Shown here in pieces: positions 1 to 11,981 of a stretch of DNA of 64,000 nucleotides. The DNA comes from Bradyrhizobium yuanmingense (GTDB lineage: Bacteria; Pseudomonadota; Alphaproteobacteria; Rhizobiales; Xanthobacteraceae): contig NZ_JARFML010000002.1 of the NCBI RefSeq assembly GCF_029167105.1, forward strand, positions 124,001-188,000, in the 5' to 3' direction. The notes under the pieces were generated by a model, which did no database searches, was not told the origin of the DNA, and saw only the letters and a list, made by a program, of their open reading frames with translations. Position 1 is the first letter of the stretch. Each line of letters starts with the position of its first letter. The translations under genes and the position numbers were made by a program.

Positions 1-2
1 CG

Positions 3-758
3 TCAGTCCTCGGCGCCGCCTTCGCTGCCACCCTCATTGCCGCCTTCTGGCGGGCTCTCGGGCTCGACCGCAGGCGCAAGGGCGAGATCGAGGTCATCGC
101 CCGGTTCCAGCGGATCCTCGTCCTCCCGCAGGGCCGGATCATCCGACGGCGTCGGCACGCTGAACCCGGTGGGCAGGCGCGAATCCAACAGGCCGGTGCC
201 CTTCAACTCTTCCAGGCCCGGCAGGTCGCCAAGCTGTTCCAGAGTGAATTGCGACAGGAACTCCTCGGTGGTTCCGAAGGTCAGGGGCCGGCCCGGCGTC
301 TTGCGTCGGCCGCGCGGCTTGATCCAGCCGGTCTCCAGCAGCACGTCGAGCGTGCCCTTCGACGTGACGACGCCGCGGATCTCCTCGATCTCGGCCCGCG
401 TCACCGGCTGGTGATAGGCGATGATCGCGAGCACCTCGATTGCGGCCCGCGACAGGCGGCGGGTCTCGGTGCTCTCCCGCGTCATCAGCCAGGCCAGATC
501 GCCGGCGGTGCGGAACGTCCATTTGTTGGCGACGCGAACGAGATTGACGCCGCGCGAGGCATAATCGGCCTGCAACTGCTCGAGCGCAGCCTTGACGTCG
601 ACGCCTTCGGGCATGCGCTTGGCCAGCGTCGCGGTGTCCAGCGGTTCATTCGAGGCGAACAGCAGCGCCTCCAGCAGCCGCAATTCCTCGGGACGCGCCT
701 GGGATTCGTTCTCCATCGGCTCGGCCTCTTCTACCCGCACTTCAGCCAGGCTTGCCAT
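3..758 (-). CDS. scpB: Segregation and condensation protein B
   Basis: ScpB is the winged-helix kleisin partner that binds ScpA in the SMC-ScpAB condensin complex and helps organise and segregate the chromosome. The protein (251 aa) has the tandem winged-helix core at about residues 30-190, including the conserved stretch AIEVLAIIAYHQPVTRAEIE, followed by an acidic, Pro/Gly-rich tail with no assigned fold. An in-frame GTG lies 21 nt upstream (777-779), but an AGAAGGAG Shine-Dalgarno sits 7 nt before the ATG at 756-758, so the ATG is chosen. It directly follows scpA. The stop codon lies at the very edge of the window. Confidence 0.93.
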   Translation of the reverse strand: MASLAEVRVEEAEPMENESQARPEELRLLEALLFASNEPLDTATLAKRMPEGVDVKAALEQLQADYASRGVNLVRVANKWTFRTAGDLAWLMTRESTETRRLSRAAIEVLAIIAYHQPVTRAEIEEIRGVVTSKGTLDVLLETGWIKPRGRRKTPGRPLTFGTTEEFLSQFTLEQLGDLPGLEELKGTGLLDSRLPTGFSVPTPSDDPALREDEDPLEPGDDLDLALAPAVEPESPPEGGNEGGSEGGAED

Positions 759-779
759 GGCAGATTCTCCTTCTTGCAC

Positions 780-1619
780 TTAAGCGACCGGCGCATCAGG
801 CGCAGGAGCTGCGTCCGGGACCGGTTTTGGGCGCCCCTTCCGGAAATAGATCGGCGCAAACGCTTCCTTCTGATTCAGCTCCAGCTGACCTTCGCGCACC
901 AATTCGAGCGCGGCGGCAAAGCTCGAGGCGAATACCGTTGCGCGCTGCGTCGGATCGGCGACATGCCGGATCAGGAAGTCGTCGAGAACACCCCAATCGT
1001 CCTGCTCGGTGATGCTGCCGACCAGCCGCTCCAGCGTGGCGCGTGCTTCGGCGAGCGACCACACCGTGCGCTTGGCCAGATGCACGCTCGCCAGCACGCG
1101 CGACTGGCGTTGCGCGGCATAGGCGGTGAGCAAATCATAGAGCGTGGCCGTGTATTTCGGGTGCTTGATCTCGGCGATGTGCTCGGGCTCGCCACGCGGG
1201 AAGATGTCGCGCTGCAATTGCGGCCTGTTCATCAGCCGGTTGGCGGCTTCGCGAATGGCTTCCAGGCGGCGCAAGCGGTTGGCGAGCGCCGTCGCCATCT
1301 GCTCGGCGCTCGGGCCTTCCGCGCTCGGCGGCTCCGGCAGCAGCAGGCGCGACTTCAGGAAGGCAAGCCATGCGGCCATCACCAGATAGTCCGCGGCGAG
1401 CTCCAGCCGGATCTTTCGCGCGGCTTCGATGAAATGCAGGTACTGGTCGGCGAGCGCGAGGATCGAAATCTTGGCGAGGTCGACCTTCTGCTGCCGCGCC
1501 AGCGCGAGCAACAAATCGAGCGGGCCCTCATAGCCCTCGACGTCCACCACCAACGCCGGCTCACCCTCGGCGAGCTCTGCGGGCCGCCCGGTTTCGAACG
1601 ATAGGATTTCTGCAGTCAT
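780..1619 (-). CDS. scpA: Segregation and condensation protein A
   Basis: ScpA is the kleisin subunit bridging the SMC heads together with ScpB. The 279-aa protein carries the kleisin N-terminal motif YEGPLDLLLALARQQKVDL near residues 29-47 and the following DYLVMAAWLAFLKSRLLLP helix. The C-terminal winged-helix region includes ELNQKEAFAPIYFRKG, and a short Pro/Ala-rich tail ends the protein. The ATG overlaps the nagZ stop by 4 nt, which suggests translational coupling, and scpB follows immediately. The length is normal for alphaproteobacterial ScpA. Confidence 0.95.
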   Translation of the reverse strand: MTAEILSFETGRPAELAEGEPALVVDVEGYEGPLDLLLALARQQKVDLAKISILALADQYLHFIEAARKIRLELAADYLVMAAWLAFLKSRLLLPEPPSAEGPSAEQMATALANRLRRLEAIREAANRLMNRPQLQRDIFPRGEPEHIAEIKHPKYTATLYDLLTAYAAQRQSRVLASVHLAKRTVWSLAEARATLERLVGSITEQDDWGVLDDFLIRHVADPTQRATVFASSFAAALELVREGQLELNQKEAFAPIYFRKGRPKPVPDAAPAPDAPVA

Positions 1620-2644
1620 GCCGATGCCGTATTTGCCCGTGCGATCAATGCATCCAGTTCGGCGCGTGCGGCCACGCGGTCGAACGGCTGCGGCGGCTTG
1701 CGTGCGGCGAGCGCGGCGCTCGCCCGCTCCAGCGCCGTACCGGCCAATTCAGGTGTCTCGCCGGCGACGTCGCGCATCTCCTCGATGTTGCCGTTGCAAT
1801 GCAGGGCCACGTCGCAGCCGGCCGCGAAGATCGCGCGAGTCCGCTCGGCGATATTCCCCGACAGCGCGTTCATCGACACGTCATCACTCATTAACAAACC
1901 CTGGAACCCGATTGCGCCGCGAATCACGTCAGCAATCATTGTCGCAGATGTCGTCGCCGGATGGGCGGGGTCGAAGGCGCTAAACACAACATGTGCAGTC
2001 ATGGCCATCGGCAGGTCCGACAGCGGCTTGAAGGCCGCGAAATCGGTCCGCTCCAGCTCGTCCCGCGGCGTGTCGACGGTCGGCAGCTTGAAATGGGTAT
2101 CGGCGGTGGCGCGGCCATGCCCGGGAATATGCTTGAGCACCGGCAGCACACCGCCCTGCTCCAGGCCCTCGGTGACCGCGCGGGCGATCGCGGCGACCTT
2201 GCCCGGCTCGGTGCCATAGGCCCGGTTGCCGATGACCGCATCGGCGCCCGGCACCGGCACGTCCGCCAAGGGCAGGCAATCCACGGTAATGCCGAGATCG
2301 GCAAGATCGGCTGCGATCAGGCGGGCACTGAGGCGCGCCGCGGTGAGCCCGAGGGCCGAATCAGTGTCGTACAAATTCGCGAATACGGCCCCCGGCGGAT
2401 AAACCGGCCAGTGCGGCGGCCCCAGCCGCTGCACCCGTCCCCCCTCCTGGTCGATCAGGACAGGCGCGTCAGGAGCATTCGCGACCGAGCGCAATTCCGC
2501 AACCAAAGCAGCAACTTGCGCCGGTGTTGCCACATTGCGCTTGAACAGGATGAAGCCCCATGGGTGCTGGGCACGGATAAACTCCCGCTCGGCGGCGGTC
2601 AGTTCCGTTCCGGATACGCCGGTAATGAAGGCCCGCGTGCTCAT
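1616..2644 (-). CDS. nagZ: Beta-N-acetylhexosaminidase, GH3 family
   Basis: NagZ is a cytoplasmic glycoside hydrolase that removes GlcNAc from anhydro-muropeptides during peptidoglycan recycling. The 342-aa protein contains the GH3 signature KHIPGHGRATADTHFKLP at about residues 172-189, with the catalytic His of the NagZ loop, and MSDDVSMNAL near residues 248-257, which holds the nucleophile Asp. IDQEGGRVQRLGPPHWPVYP near residue 64 is also typical of the family. No signal peptide is visible, as expected. It lies between the SPOR-domain gene and scpA and overlaps scpA by 4 nt. Its place beside an envelope protein fits a role in wall turnover. Confidence 0.95.
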   Translation of the reverse strand: MSTRAFITGVSGTELTAAEREFIRAQHPWGFILFKRNVATPAQVAALVAELRSVANAPDAPVLIDQEGGRVQRLGPPHWPVYPPGAVFANLYDTDSALGLTAARLSARLIAADLADLGITVDCLPLADVPVPGADAVIGNRAYGTEPGKVAAIARAVTEGLEQGGVLPVLKHIPGHGRATADTHFKLPTVDTPRDELERTDFAAFKPLSDLPMAMTAHVVFSAFDPAHPATTSATMIADVIRGAIGFQGLLMSDDVSMNALSGNIAERTRAIFAAGCDVALHCNGNIEEMRDVAGETPELAGTALERASAALAARKPPQPFDRVAARAELDALIARANTASA

Positions 2645-2690
2645 AACGGCCGATTAACCCTGCCCCGCGAGGGGGTCAAGGAAACGGCCG

Positions 2691-4235
2691 TTAATTCCTC
2701 TGGACGAAGCAGGCAGACAGGCCTGCGGACTTCAGGTTGTTGCAGGCCTGCGTCGCTTCCTCAGCCGAACCATAGGGACCGGCGAAGGCGCGGTAGACGA
2801 CTCCCTTGCCCTTGTCGGTCAGATCGACCCGCTTGATGACCGGGGACCGCGAGCCGAGCACGCTGCCGTATTTGCTCTGAAGCACCCGGTAGGACGCGGC
2901 GGCGCTGTCCTCGCTCTGCTGCGAGGAGACTTGCACGATGTAGCCGCCACCGCTGCTGGTGGGCGCGATCTGCGTCGGGTTGGTCGCAGCCATCCGCTGC
3001 GGCGGCTCGGCCGCCGGGGACGATTGCGGCGCCAGCGACATCGGCTGGTTGGCGCTGGCATTGGCCGAGGTCGGCGGATTGCGCGGCGCGGCGGGCGCAA
3101 ACGGCGTGGCAACAGGCTTCGGCGCCGCGGGCGCCGGCTTGGCGGCGGCCGATTGCGGCACGGCGCTATCGGTCTGATCGCCCTTCACCGCAACGGTCCT
3201 GATCGCGCGCGGCGAATTGTTCGGCAGCGTGCCGTTGCTCGGGCTCGGACCCGCGCTCGGCGGCGGCACGGTGGATGGCGACACGCTCGCCACCGAGGGC
3301 GGGTTCGCATTCTGGTTCAGCGGCGGGAACACCACGCGCGGCCCGCCCGCCTTGGCGTTGACGTCGACGGGCGCCTCCTCGCGCGGCACGATCTTTTCGG
3401 TGCCGTCACCGCTGACCATGCGGTCCGGTACCTTGGCCGCGGAGTCCGTCGGCGCCGGCACGATCTTGGTCGGCGTGTTGTCGGCCTTGATGATCGGCGG
3501 CTCGCCGCTGCGAGGCGAGCCGATATAGGTCTTGTAGGCGAACGCGGCTCCGGTGCCGACCACGGCAAGCGCCAGGATCGCCGCGACCGTCATCATGCCG
3601 CCGCGCTGCTTCTTCGGCTCCTCGACCTCTTCCTCGGGATAGTCGCTTTGGTAGGCGTAAGGGTCGTCGGGATAGGCCGGCTCGCGCTGATAGTCCTGCT
3701 TGCCCGTCTCCAGCCGACCATACAGCGCATCGTCGTAGCGCGACGGATCGGGCTGCGCATACGGCTCCTGATAGGACTGCTCCTGGTAGGCCTCACCATG
3801 CTGCCGATAGGCCTGCTCCTGGTGAGCCTGATCTTGATAGGTGTCCTGATAGGCCTGGGGCTGCTGAACGACAGGCTCGGGCGCGGCAGGCTTGGCCGCG
3901 TAGCGATGCAGCGGGTGGACCGGGCTTACGGTGACCGGATAGTCAGGCTCCGGCGCGGGTGCCGGCTGCGGTTGCACGTTGGCACGCCGCATCCATGAGG
4001 GCGGCGACGGTGCCTGCTCCGCGTAGTCCTGCTGATCATCGAGCTCGCGGTAATCGTGGTCCTGATAGCTCTGGGCGGGCGCCGCCGGCGGACGCGACTG
4101 CGCTGCAAACGGATCGGTCTGCCCGATCAGACGGGCGAGCTCGGCCAACGGATCGCTATCCGCCTTCCCATGCTGGTCGCCGCCGCGACCATAGTCATCG
4201 GAAGGAAACGGTCTGTCCTGATATCGTTCGGCCAT
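2691..4235 (-). CDS. SPOR domain-containing envelope protein
   Basis: SPOR domains bind denuded glycan strands at the division septum. The protein (514 aa from the ATG at 4233-4235, preceded by GAAGGGAC) has a cytoplasmic, low-complexity N-terminus of about 200 residues rich in Tyr, Gln, Asp and Pro. An acidic/basic stretch (EEEVEEPKKQRGG) leads to a single membrane helix (MMTVAAILALAVVGTGAAF). A long Pro/Ala/Ser-rich periplasmic linker follows, and a C-terminal SPOR domain of about 80 residues starts at GGYIVQVSSQQSEDSAAASY. A longer reading frame extends upstream but has no good ribosome site. The gene sits between argS and nagZ, an arrangement widely kept in alphaproteobacteria. The disordered cytoplasmic region could be an interaction tail, which is inference. 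Confidence 0.9.
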   Translation of the reverse strand: MAERYQDRPFPSDDYGRGGDQHGKADSDPLAELARLIGQTDPFAAQSRPPAAPAQSYQDHDYRELDDQQDYAEQAPSPPSWMRRANVQPQPAPAPEPDYPVTVSPVHPLHRYAAKPAAPEPVVQQPQAYQDTYQDQAHQEQAYRQHGEAYQEQSYQEPYAQPDPSRYDDALYGRLETGKQDYQREPAYPDDPYAYQSDYPEEEVEEPKKQRGGMMTVAAILALAVVGTGAAFAYKTYIGSPRSGEPPIIKADNTPTKIVPAPTDSAAKVPDRMVSGDGTEKIVPREEAPVDVNAKAGGPRVVFPPLNQNANPPSVASVSPSTVPPPSAGPSPSNGTLPNNSPRAIRTVAVKGDQTDSAVPQSAAAKPAPAAPKPVATPFAPAAPRNPPTSANASANQPMSLAPQSSPAAEPPQRMAATNPTQIAPTSSGGGYIVQVSSQQSEDSAAASYRVLQSKYGSVLGSRSPVIKRVDLTDKGKGVVYRAFAGPYGSAEEATQACNNLKSAGLSACFVQRN

Positions 4236-4375
4236 CGTGATGATGCGTCCCTTCGGGAAAGCCGCGCGCCCCTCGACCAAGGCACGGCTTTCGACCCACA
4301 AGGCTTTCAACCAAGTCTAAGCGATCCGGCTTCTGCCGGTTACCCCCGAATTCCCCTTAAGTAGTTCGCCCCAAA

Positions 4376-6166
4376 CTACCGCATCTCGTCCGGGGCATGG
4401 ACGCCGAGGATGGCGAGGCCCGATGCCAGGACCGAGACGACGCCCTGGACCATTGCCATTCGCGCCTTTGTAAGATCTGCATCATTATTGATAATGAAGC
4501 GTAAATAGGGCAAATCGCGCCCTTTCGTCCAAAGTGCATGAAATTCGCTGGCTAAATCATAGAGATAAAAGGCAATTCGGTGCGGCTCATGGGCCGCGGC
4601 GGCAGCTTCCAGCATGCGCGGATAAATTGCGAGGCGCTTAAGAAGATCGAGCTCGACCGGGTCCGACAGCCGTTCCACCGCCGACTCAGCGAGCCATGCG
4701 ATCCGCGCGCCGGCATCCTCTGGGAGTTCCGGGAACACCTCGGCGCGGGCATTGCGGAAGATCGAGTGACCGCGGGCATGGCCGTACTGGACGTAGAACA
4801 CCGGGTTGTCGCGAGACTGTTCCATGACCTTCGCAAGGTCGAAGTCCAGCACCGCGTCGTTCTTCCGGTACAGCATCATGAAGCGGACGGCGTCCTGGCC
4901 GACTTCATCCACCACTTCACGCAAGGTGACGAAGTCCCCGCTCCGCTTGGACATCTTCACCGGCTCGCCGTTGCGCAAGAGCTTCACGAGCTGGACGATC
5001 TTGACGTCCAGCGATCCCTTAGCCGACGTCGTTGCCTTCACCGCCGCCTGCATGCGCTTGATGTAGCCGCCGTGATCGGCGCCCCAGACGTCGATCATCT
5101 CAACAAAGCCGCGGTCGAACTTGTTCTTATGATAGGCGATGTCGGAGGCGAAGTAGGTGTAGGAATTGTCCGACTTGATCAGCGGACGATCGACGTCGTC
5201 ACCATAGGCGGTCGCCCTGAACAGCAACTGCTCACGGTCTTCCCAATCCTCGACCGGCGCGCCCTTCGGCGGCGGCAGGCGGCCTTCGTAGATGTCGCCT
5301 TTGGCCTTCAGGAAGTCGATGGTCTCGGCAACCTTGTTGTTGCCGGTCTCGATCAGGGAACGCTCAGAGAAGAACACGTCGTGGCGGATGTTGAGGGCGG
5401 CGAGATCGTCCTTGATCTCGTCCATCATCATCGCGATCGCCTTGGCGCGCACGGTCGGCAGCCACTGGGCCTCGCTCATCGCGAGCAGCTTCTCGCCATG
5501 CTCCGTCGCCAGCGCCTGCCCGACCGGCTTGAGGTAGTCGCCGGGATAGAGCCCTTCCGGGATCGCGCCGATGTCCTCGCCGAGCGCTTCGCGATACCTC
5601 AGGAAGGCTGAGCGCGCGAGCACGTCGACCTGGGCGCCGGCATCGTTGATGTAGTACTCGCGCGTGACGTCGTGGCCGGCGAACTGGAGCAGGCTCGCCA
5701 GCGCGTCGCCGAACACGGCGCCGCGGCAATGGCCGACATGCATCGGCCCGGTCGGATTGGCGGAGACGTATTCGACATTGACCTTGGCGCCGCCCCGGAT
5801 GCGGCCGTATTCGGCACCCTCGCGCAGCACGGTGCGCAACGCCTCAGCCCAGGCGGCCGGCTTCAGCGTCAGATTGATGAAGCCGGGGCCTGCGACATCG
5901 ACCTTGGCGATCAGCGCATCCGTGCGCAGCCGTTCGGCGATCTGCTCGGCGAGATCGCGCGGCTTTGCCTTTGCCTCTTTCGCAAGCACCATGGCGGCGT
6001 TGGTCGCCATGTCGCCATGGGAGGCATCACGCGGCGGCTCGACCACGACGCGGGAGAAATCGATGCCCTCGGGCCAGCTGGAATCCGCCGCAAGCGCACG
6101 GCAGACGCCGTGCACGCGTGCGAGCACGTCGGCGAACAGATGCAGCGATGAGGATGTCTGGGGCAT
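4376..6166 (-). CDS. argS: Arginyl-tRNA synthetase
   Basis: This class I aminoacyl-tRNA synthetase charges tRNA-Arg with arginine in the cytoplasm. The 596-aa protein shows an N-terminal additional domain (about 1-100), the HIGH motif as HVGH at residues 143-146 within [16 protein letters not shown], and the KMSKS-loop equivalent KMSKRSG in the second half. A C-terminal DALR anticodon-binding domain ends with the family-typical [20 protein letters not shown]. The length matches ArgS. It follows dgt with a 9-nt gap and is probably co-transcribed with it. Confidence 0.97.
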   Translation of the reverse strand: MPQTSSSLHLFADVLARVHGVCRALAADSSWPEGIDFSRVVVEPPRDASHGDMATNAAMVLAKEAKAKPRDLAEQIAERLRTDALIAKVDVAGPGFINLTLKPAAWAEALRTVLREGAEYGRIRGGAKVNVEYVSANPTGPMHVGHCRGAVFGDALASLLQFAGHDVTREYYINDAGAQVDVLARSAFLRYREALGEDIGAIPEGLYPGDYLKPVGQALATEHGEKLLAMSEAQWLPTVRAKAIAMMMDEIKDDLAALNIRHDVFFSERSLIETGNNKVAETIDFLKAKGDIYEGRLPPPKGAPVEDWEDREQLLFRATAYGDDVDRPLIKSDNSYTYFASDIAYHKNKFDRGFVEMIDVWGADHGGYIKRMQAAVKATTSAKGSLDVKIVQLVKLLRNGEPVKMSKRSGDFVTLREVVDEVGQDAVRFMMLYRKNDAVLDFDLAKVMEQSRDNPVFYVQYGHARGHSIFRNARAEVFPELPEDAGARIAWLAESAVERLSDPVELDLLKRLAIYPRMLEAAAAAHEPHRIAFYLYDLASEFHALWTKGRDLPYLRFIINNDADLTKARMAMVQGVVSVLASGLAILGVHAPDEMR

Positions 6167-6175
6167 GGCCGCCGC

Positions 6176-7384
6176 CTAACGCAAATCCGGGGTCGAGTCA
6201 AAGAGCCGCTGGTGCTCGGTCAGGGCGAAACGGTCGGTCATTCCGGCAATGAAATTGCCGATCCGGCGGGCCCGGTCGCCCTCGTCGTCCGCCTCCGACC
6301 CCAGCAGCCATTCCGGCGGCAGCTCGCTGGGGGATTTCAGGTATTTTGCGAACAGGTCAAACAGGATCTGCTCGGCCTCGCCCATCACCCGCATCACCCG
6401 CGCGTGGCGGTACATGTGCTGGTAGAGGAAGGACTTGATGGCGGCCTCTTCCTCGGCCACCTCGGCGGGAAACGCGACCAGCGCCCGGCCCTGCCGGCGC
6501 ACGTCCTGGGCCGATTGGGGCTTCACGGCAGCGAGGTTCTTCCCTGTCTCCGCAAACACCGCTCCGATCAGGTGCGAGATCAGCTCGCGCACCAGCTCGG
6601 CACCGCGCCGGACGTCTTCGAGATCGGGATAATGCGCCGCAGTCTCGGCGATGATCTCCGCCGTCAGCGGCATCACCTTGAGATCGTCGAGCTGGAACAG
6701 GCCAGCGCGCAGGCCGTCATCGATGTCATGGGCGTCATAGGCGATGTCGTCGGCGATCGCGGCGACCTGCGCCTCCAGCGAGGCGAAGCTCCACAATTCG
6801 AGATCGTAGGTCTTGACGTAGTCGGCGATCCCGACGGGAACGCCATGCTCGCGGTAGCGCCCGGCCGGAGCGCCGCTGCGATCGGTCAGCGGCCCGTTGT
6901 GCTTGACGATGCCCTCCAGCGATTCCCAGGTCAGGTTGAGCCCGTCGAACTCGGGATAGCGGTGCTCGAGCGAAGCCACGACGCGCAGCGTCTGGGCATT
7001 GTGGTCGAACCCCCCGAACTCCTTCAGGCAGGCGTCCAGGGCCCGCTCCCCGGCATGCCCGAACGGCGGATGACCGAGATCGTGCGCGAGCGCGAGGGTT
7101 TCAGTGAGGTCCTCGTCCAGCCCGAGCTGCCGGGCCAGCGCCCGGGCGATCTGCGCCACCTCCAGCGAATGGGTCAGCCGGGTGCGGTAATGGTCGCCCT
7201 CGTGGAATACGAACACCTGGGTCTTGTACTTCAACCGGCGGAAGGCGGTGGAATGGATCACCCGGTCGCAATCTCGCCGGAACGGGCTGCGGGTCCGGCT
7301 CGGGGGTTCGGCGACCAGCCGGCCGCGGCTGCGATCGGGATCACAGGCATAGGGCGCGCGGGGGGCTGCCATTCCGACGGACAC
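6176..7384 (-). CDS. dgt: dGTPase-like HD-domain triphosphohydrolase
   Basis: The Dgt family hydrolyses dGTP and other dNTPs to nucleoside and tripolyphosphate, so it affects dNTP pools. The 402-aa protein contains the HD-domain metal ligands in [20 protein letters not shown] and in [20 protein letters not shown], plus [11 protein letters not shown]. These are the hallmark motifs of dGTPase-like proteins. The start is taken as the GTG at 7382-7384 (AGGGA lies about 12 nt upstream); an ATG four codons in is the alternative. The gene heads the run dgt-argS-SPOR-nagZ-scpAB and is divergent from erpA across about 110 nt. Confidence 0.93.
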   Translation of the reverse strand: MSVGMAAPRAPYACDPDRSRGRLVAEPPSRTRSPFRRDCDRVIHSTAFRRLKYKTQVFVFHEGDHYRTRLTHSLEVAQIARALARQLGLDEDLTETLALAHDLGHPPFGHAGERALDACLKEFGGFDHNAQTLRVVASLEHRYPEFDGLNLTWESLEGIVKHNGPLTDRSGAPAGRYREHGVPVGIADYVKTYDLELWSFASLEAQVAAIADDIAYDAHDIDDGLRAGLFQLDDLKVMPLTAEIIAETAAHYPDLEDVRRGAELVRELISHLIGAVFAETGKNLAAVKPQSAQDVRRQGRALVAFPAEVAEEEAAIKSFLYQHMYRHARVMRVMGEAEQILFDLFAKYLKSPSELPPEWLLGSEADDEGDRARRIGNFIAGMTDRFALTEHQRLFDSTPDLR

Positions 7385-7494
7385 GGCGAATTTAGTCCCT
7401 ATCCATTTGATTCTGCGTATGGTGGCACTTAACTATGTCGGGCGCGGGATACCAAATGAATTGGGTATGACTGCGGGACTATCGGAGACGAACG

Positions 7495-7824
7495 ATGACG
7501 ACTGCCGTGACCATCAGCGACCGGGCCGCACGCCGGATTGGGGAGATCCTCAAGGGCGAAGGTTCCGGCGCGATGCTGCGCATCTCCGTCGAGGGCGGCG
7601 GCTGCTCGGGCTTCCAGTACAAGTTCGACATTGACCGTGCCCGCACCGACGACGATCTCGTGATCGAGCAGGACAATGCGGTGGTGCTGGTCGATTCCGC
7701 CTCCCAGCCGTTCCTGGCGGGATCGCAGGTCGATTTCGTCGACGATCTGATCGGCGCCTCGTTCCGCGTCAACAATCCCAACGCCACCGCGTCCTGCGGC
7801 TGCGGGACGAGTTTCTCGGTCTGA
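7495..7824 (+). CDS. erpA: A-type iron-sulfur carrier (ErpA/IscA family)
   Basis: A-type carriers receive Fe-S clusters from a scaffold and insert them into apoproteins. The 109-aa protein has the three conserved cysteines: Cys37 in GGGCSGFQYKF and Cys101/Cys103 in ASCGCGTSFSV. The strand pattern is that of the HesB/IscA fold. The ATG is preceded by GGAGACGAACG, a good ribosome site. It stands alone, divergent from dgt and convergent with the hybrid kinase gene (a 5-nt gap). The sequence alone does not separate ErpA from IscA or SufA; no isc or suf genes are adjacent, so ErpA is the best guess. Confidence 0.88.
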   Translation: MTTAVTISDRAARRIGEILKGEGSGAMLRISVEGGGCSGFQYKFDIDRARTDDDLVIEQDNAVVLVDSASQPFLAGSQVDFVDDLIGASFRVNNPNATASCGCGTSFSV

Positions 7825-7829
7825 CGGGC

Positions 7830-10139
<2,310 letters not shown>

Positions 10140-10292
10140 CGCCTTGTCCGGCCATCCATCCGAGGAACCTCTCGACGATCAATGGCCTGCGGCCTGCTTA
10201 GGCCGGGTTAATTTTGTGGGAGATTTTGCAGCCGGCTTGACGGGTGCGTTTGCATTTTGTTCTAACCAAGACCCCCGCCCGGAGCCCTTCCA

Positions 10293-11090
10293 ATGCCCAT
10301 CAGAGTAGCCACCTGGAACGTGAACTCGGTCCGGCAGCGGATCGATCTGCTCCTGACCTGGCTGAAGGAGTGCCAGCCGGACATCGTCTGCCTGCAGGAG
10401 ATCAAGTGCGTGGACGAGGCCTTTCCGCGGCTGGAGATCGAGGCGCTCGGCTACAACGTGGTGACGCACGGGCAGAAGACGTTCAACGGCGTCGCCCTGC
10501 TCTCCAAGCTCAGGTTCGACGAGACCAAGTCGGGCCTCGCCGGCGACGACGAGGATACCCATGCCCGCTTCCTCGAAGGCGTAGTGACGCTGAAGCGAGG
10601 GGTGCTGCGCATCGCCTGCCTCTATCTGCCCAATGGCAATCCGGTCGGGACCGATAAATATCCCTACAAGCTCAAATGGATGTCGCGGCTTCTTGATTAT
10701 TCGAAGGAGCGACTCAAGGAGGAGGTCCCGCTGATCCTGGCCGGCGACTTCAACGTCATCCCGCATGCCCGCGACGTGCACAATCCGGCCGCCTGGACCG
10801 AGGACGCGCTGTTCAAGACCGAGACGCGCGAGAGCTTCCAGTCCCTGCTCGGCCTCGGCCTCAGCGACGCCTTGCGCGCCGTCACCGACGAGGGCGGGCT
10901 CTACACGTTCTGGGATTACCAGGCGGGCGCCTGGCAGAAGAACCAGGGGCTGCGGATCGACCACCTGCTGCTGTCGCCGCAGGCCAGCGACAAGCTCGCC
11001 AATGTCGGCATCGACAGCTATGTGCGCGGCTGGGAGAAGCCCTCGGACCACGTGCCGGTGTGGGCGGATATCGACCTCGAGGCGGCGTAG
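10293..11090 (+). CDS. xth: Exodeoxyribonuclease III (AP endonuclease)
   Basis: Exonuclease III/AP endonuclease incises abasic sites and trims 3' ends in base excision repair. The 265-aa protein begins MPIRVATWNVNSVRQRID and has the metal-binding Glu36 in CLQEIKC. AGDFNVIPHARDVHNP and the C-terminal SDHVPVWADIDL with the catalytic His complete the EEP-fold active site. GGAGCCCTTCCA precedes the ATG. It is divergent from the hybrid kinase and convergent with the exoR-like gene; a perfect hairpin lies in the convergent gap. Confidence 0.95.
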   Translation: MPIRVATWNVNSVRQRIDLLLTWLKECQPDIVCLQEIKCVDEAFPRLEIEALGYNVVTHGQKTFNGVALLSKLRFDETKSGLAGDDEDTHARFLEGVVTLKRGVLRIACLYLPNGNPVGTDKYPYKLKWMSRLLDYSKERLKEEVPLILAGDFNVIPHARDVHNPAAWTEDALFKTETRESFQSLLGLGLSDALRAVTDEGGLYTFWDYQAGAWQKNQGLRIDHLLLSPQASDKLANVGIDSYVRGWEKPSDHVPVWADIDLEAA

Positions 11091-11101
11091 CCATCAGATT
11101 G

Positions 11102-11141
11102 GTCATTCCGGGGCGATGCGAAGCATCGAACCCGGAATGAC
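11102..11141. repeat. Perfect palindromic intergenic repeat, possible bidirectional terminator
   Basis: Arms GTCATTCCGGG (11102-11112) and CCCGGAATGAC (11131-11141) are exact reverse complements. Between them a second nested stem CGATGC-GAA-GCATCG forms, so almost the whole 40 nt folds into one hairpin. It lies between the convergent xth and exoR-like genes. It looks like one of the REP-type elements common in bradyrhizobia and could also stop transcription from both sides. Confidence 0.7.
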
Positions 11142-11153
11142 AATGTCATGCGC

Positions 11154-11981
11154 CTATTCCCGACGCCCCTGCACCCATTGCTCCAGCATTTGCAGGGCCA
11201 TGGCGCGGTCGTCGTCGGAGGCCTTGGCGAAGGCGCGGTTGTAGCTTTCCTTGATCCAGACCTCGTCGGCACCGGCGCTGTCGCGTGCCAGCGTCAGCCA
11301 CATCAGGCCGCGCGCGGCCTGCCGCGGCAGGCGGTCGCCGTTGAACAGCATCTGGCCGAGCAAGGCCTGGGCCTGATGCTGGCCCTTCTGCGCGGCGAGG
11401 CCAAGCCAGCGCGCGCCATAGCGGTAATCCTCGCGCGAGGCGTCGGGGGTCTTCAGGTACAGACGGGCGAGGTCGTACTGCGCGTCCGCGTTGCCGAAAT
11501 AGGATGCGGCATAGGAGAACATCTCGCGGGCGCGGTCCGGGTCGGCCTTGACCTTCGAATTCGGGATGCCGGCCAGATAGTAGCGGCCGAGCGCGACGAA
11601 GGCGTTGGCCACGATCTGCGCCTGCGGCGCCGAGGGGCTGTCCTCGGCATGCGCGTTGGCGATCCGGCTGAAATATTCGAAGGCACGCAGATCGTCCTGG
11701 GCGACGCCGTCGCCGTTGGCGTACATGCGGCCGAGCTTCCACTGCGCGATGGGGTGGCCGCCCTCGGCGGCATATTGCAACGCGCTGAGCGAGGCTTCCT
11801 GGGTTGCGACCTGCGGCGGAACCTTGGTGCGCACCGCACCCGCAGCGCCGGGCAAGGTCGTCACGACCGGGATGGTGGCGTCCTTCGGGTTGACCGGCGC
11901 ACCGTCGAAGGCGAACGCCGGCGCGGCCAGCGCAGCCGCCCCCAACACAAACGCAACTTTGGCACGCCTAAATGTCCGCAT
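11154..11981 (-). CDS. exoR: Exported Sel1-repeat protein, ExoR-like
   Basis: A 275-aa protein with a signal peptide (MRTFRRAKVAFVLGAAALAAPAFA) followed by Sel1/TPR-like repeats, for example AAEGGHPIAQWKLGRMYANG, GNADAQYDLARLYLK and GQHQAQALLGQMLFNGDRLP. Length, export signal, repeat order and the stretch GLMWLTLARDSAGADE match my memory of rhizobial ExoR. ExoR is the periplasmic repressor that binds the ExoS kinase and controls exopolysaccharide, motility and symbiosis. ExoS/ChvI-type partner genes are not adjacent. The gene overlaps the ilvD stop by 14 nt, so it is probably co-transcribed with ilvD. The family call is firm; the functional name is inferred from similarity. Confidence 0.75.
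   Translation of the reverse strand: MRTFRRAKVAFVLGAAALAAPAFAFDGAPVNPKDATIPVVTTLPGAAGAVRTKVPPQVATQEASLSALQYAAEGGHPIAQWKLGRMYANGDGVAQDDLRAFEYFSRIANAHAEDSPSAPQAQIVANAFVALGRYYLAGIPNSKVKADPDRAREMFSYAASYFGNADAQYDLARLYLKTPDASREDYRYGARWLGLAAQKGQHQAQALLGQMLFNGDRLPRQAARGLMWLTLARDSAGADEVWIKESYNRAFAKASDDDRAMALQMLEQWVQGRRE

Noticed and set aside
7385-7494. Iron-responsive operator before erpA
   Set aside because: No convincing Irr, RirA or Fur-like dyad was found in the divergent dgt/erpA region.
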